The translations under genes were made by a program, and so were the position numbers. Positions 6,123 through 7,057 of a stretch of 7,057 nt of DNA are shown piece by piece. The first letter of the stretch is position 1. Every line of letters begins with the position of its first letter. This stretch comes from an uncultured Clostridia bacterium (GTDB taxonomy: Bacteria > Bacillota > Clostridia > Lachnospirales > Lachnospiraceae). The stretch is from the NCBI GenBank assembly GCA_946614685.1, contig CAMOHF010000050.1, positions 1 to 7,057 of the forward strand, written 5' to 3'. The notes beneath the pieces are model-generated. The model saw only the letters and a program-made list of their open reading frames with translations, was not told where the DNA came from and searched no databases.

Positions 6123-6764
6123 TTAGCCGAGGATTGCAACGATCGCAGCAAATACATCGTTCATATCCACTGTACCGTCTACCTCTTTTAATTTGCCCTT
6201 GCCGTCATAGTAATCGATCAACGGCTGGGTCTGCTCGTGATATACGGAAAGACGGTTTAATACAGTCTCCGGCTTATCGTCATCACGAAGGATGAGCTCC
6301 TTGCCGCAGGTATCGCAGATGCCTTCCTGCTTGGGAGCATTATACTTGATGTGGTAGGTTGCACCGCAGCCGACACATGCGCGTCTGCCGGACATACGAT
6401 TCACGATGTTCTCATCGGGAACCTCTACGTTGATCGCGTAGTCGATGTCCTCACCGTTTGCAGCAAGTGCAGCGGAAAGTGCCTCTGCCTGAGGGATGGT
6501 TCTGGGGAAACCGTCAAGCACGTAACCGTTTGCGCAGTCAGCCTCTTTAAAGCGGTCCATAATGAGGTCTACAACCAGCTCGTCGGGTACAAGCTCGCCC
6601 TTGTCCATGTACTGCTTTGCCTTGGCGCCAAGCTCCGTACCGTTCTTGATGTTCGCTCTGAAGATGTCACCGGTGGAGATATGAGGGATGCCATACTTGC
6701 TTGCGATCATTTTCGCCTGTGTACCTTTTCCTGCGCCGGGGGCGCCTAACATAATTATCTTCAT
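6123..6764 (-). CDS. adk: Adenylate kinase, zinc-binding long-LID form
   Basis: Cytosolic enzyme that interconverts ATP, AMP and ADP (ATP + AMP = 2 ADP). The 213-residue product has the P-loop GAPGAGKGT (7-15), the AMP-binding TGD (31-33) with R36, DGFPRT (84-89), the LID start RMSGRR (123-128) and the second arginine cluster [13 protein letters not shown] (160-172). The LID has four cysteines, C130, C133, C150 and C153 (C-x2-C-x16-C-x2-C), the structural zinc site common in Gram-positive bacteria. The start is ATG at 6764, with GGGAGG 7 nt upstream; an in-frame TTG five codons earlier runs through that SD and is rejected. It follows secY after 81 nt that hold an attenuator-like hairpin, and map starts 12 nt after its stop. 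Confidence 0.98.
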   Translation of the reverse strand: MKIIMLGAPGAGKGTQAKMIASKYGIPHISTGDIFRANIKNGTELGAKAKQYMDKGELVPDELVVDLIMDRFKEADCANGYVLDGFPRTIPQAEALSAALAANGEDIDYAINVEVPDENIVNRMSGRRACVGCGATYHIKYNAPKQEGICDTCGKELILRDDDKPETVLNRLSVYHEQTQPLIDYYDGKGKLKEVDGTVDMNDVFAAIVAILG

Positions 6765-6771
6765 AACCGTA

Positions 6772-6777
6772 CCTCCC
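6772..6777 (-). promoter_or_regulatory. Shine-Dalgarno site that decides the adk start
   Basis: GGGAGG ends 7 nt before ATG at 6764. An in-frame TTG at 6779 would add five residues (MGGTV), but its codons contain this SD, so it cannot use it. The ATG also gives the family N-terminus [10 protein letters not shown]. Confidence 0.85.
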
Positions 6778-6790
6778 AATCATTTCTTTA

Positions 6791-6833
6791 CAAAAGCGGA
6801 ATAGGAATGTACCAAAGGTACACTCCTGTCCGC
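6791..6833 (-). terminator. Attenuator-like hairpin between secY and adk
   Basis: On the minus strand GCGGA-C-AGGAGTGTACC pairs with GGTACATTCCT-AT-TCCGC around a TTT loop. This gives 11 bp (one G-U) plus 5 bp, separated by a small internal loop (arms 6817-6833 and 6796-6813). It is followed at once by TTTTGT, a short U-tract. It begins 12 nt after the secY stop codon. The short U-run suggests partial termination or 3'-end protection of the secY message, not a full stop, since adk has no clear promoter of its own and needs readthrough. Confidence 0.65.
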
Positions 6834-6845
6834 AATAGTCCTTAC

Positions 6846-7057
6846 TTAATCTGTCAGGAAACCGCTGTAGTTTCTGACGATCATTCTGGATTCGATCTGC
6901 TTGATCGTCTCGATTACGACACCGACGATAATGATCAGTGATGTACCACCGAAGGATACATCCGCGCCGAACCAACCGTTGAAGAAGATCGGGATCAGTG
7001 CGACGATGATCAGTCCGCAAGCGCCGACGAATACGATGTAATTTAAGATCTTGTTGA
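6846..7057 (-). CDS. secY: Protein translocase subunit SecY, C-terminal fragment
   Basis: Channel-forming subunit of the Sec translocon in the cytoplasmic membrane. Only the last 69 codons are inside the window; the 5' part lies beyond the upper edge. The translated end contains a hydrophobic segment, IVFVGACGLIIVALIPIFF (about the first 25 residues, TM9-like), then VSFGGTSLIIIVGVVIET (TM10-like) and the conserved cytosolic tail IKQIESRMIVRNYSGFL, ending TD and TAA. The VSFGGTSLLI-type motif and the RNYxGF tail are strong SecY hallmarks. This is the usual last ribosomal-cluster gene before adk. Confidence 0.96.
   Translation of the reverse strand, partial: NKILNYIVFVGACGLIIVALIPIFFNGWFGADVSFGGTSLIIIVGVVIETIKQIESRMIVRNYSGFLTD

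Noticed and set aside
6765..6845. Possible promoter for adk (TTGGTA, 17 nt, TGTAAA)
   Set aside because: Both boxes match poorly and the start point would fall almost on the SD, so readthrough from secY is the better explanation.
6667..7020. Minus-strand 117-codon frame across the secY-adk junction
   Set aside because: It is out of frame with both SecY and Adk, whose own frames show strong family motifs, and its translation is Arg/Asp-rich with no recognisable features.
1..7057. Mobile elements, CRISPR arrays, tRNA, rRNA or defence genes
   Set aside because: No direct-repeat array, transposase, integrase or RNA-gene signature was seen on either strand; the window is core operon sequence.

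Overview
All genes lie on the minus strand. The window is the promoter-distal part of the large ribosomal-protein (spc/alpha) cluster of a bacterium, probably a member of Bacillota, class Clostridia, and most likely Lachnospiraceae-like. Evidence for this is the order secY-adk-map-infA-rpmJ-rpsM-rpsK-rpsD-rpoA-rplQ followed by energy-coupling-factor (ECF) ATPase genes, strong AGGAGG Shine-Dalgarno (SD) sites, a four-cysteine adenylate kinase, and an L17 of 178 residues with an internal insertion that I recall from Lachnospiraceae. Species cannot be named from the sequence alone.

Layout in transcription order (high to low coordinates): the C-terminal end of secY (6846-7057); an 81-nt gap with a strong stem-loop and short U-tract; adk (6123-6764); map (5343-6110); infA (5112-5330); a 90-nt gap with a candidate extended -10 promoter; rpmJ (4908-5021); a 202-nt gap rich in stem-loops that looks like a regulatory leader; rpsM (4337-4705); rpsK (3914-4312); rpsD (3305-3898); rpoA (2305-3261); an 86-nt gap with an inverted repeat; rplQ (1682-2218); a short gap that holds both a terminator-like hairpin and a promoter; and then one uninterrupted reading frame from 1597 to the window edge that carries two complete ECF-type ABC ATPase domains. 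No gene-free stretch exceeds 300 bases.

Functionally the window joins protein export (SecY), nucleotide balance (Adk), N-terminal methionine removal (Map), translation initiation (IF-1), ribosome assembly (L36, S13, S11, S4, L17), the RNA polymerase alpha subunit, and vitamin or micronutrient uptake (EcfA). The gene content is core and conserved. The most unusual item is the fusion of EcfA1 and EcfA2 into one polypeptide in a place where two separate genes are usual. The next most interesting items are intergenic RNA structures: the rpsM leader, the secY-adk attenuator, and the hairpin/promoter overlap ahead of the ECF gene. I found no mobile element, CRISPR array, tRNA or rRNA.
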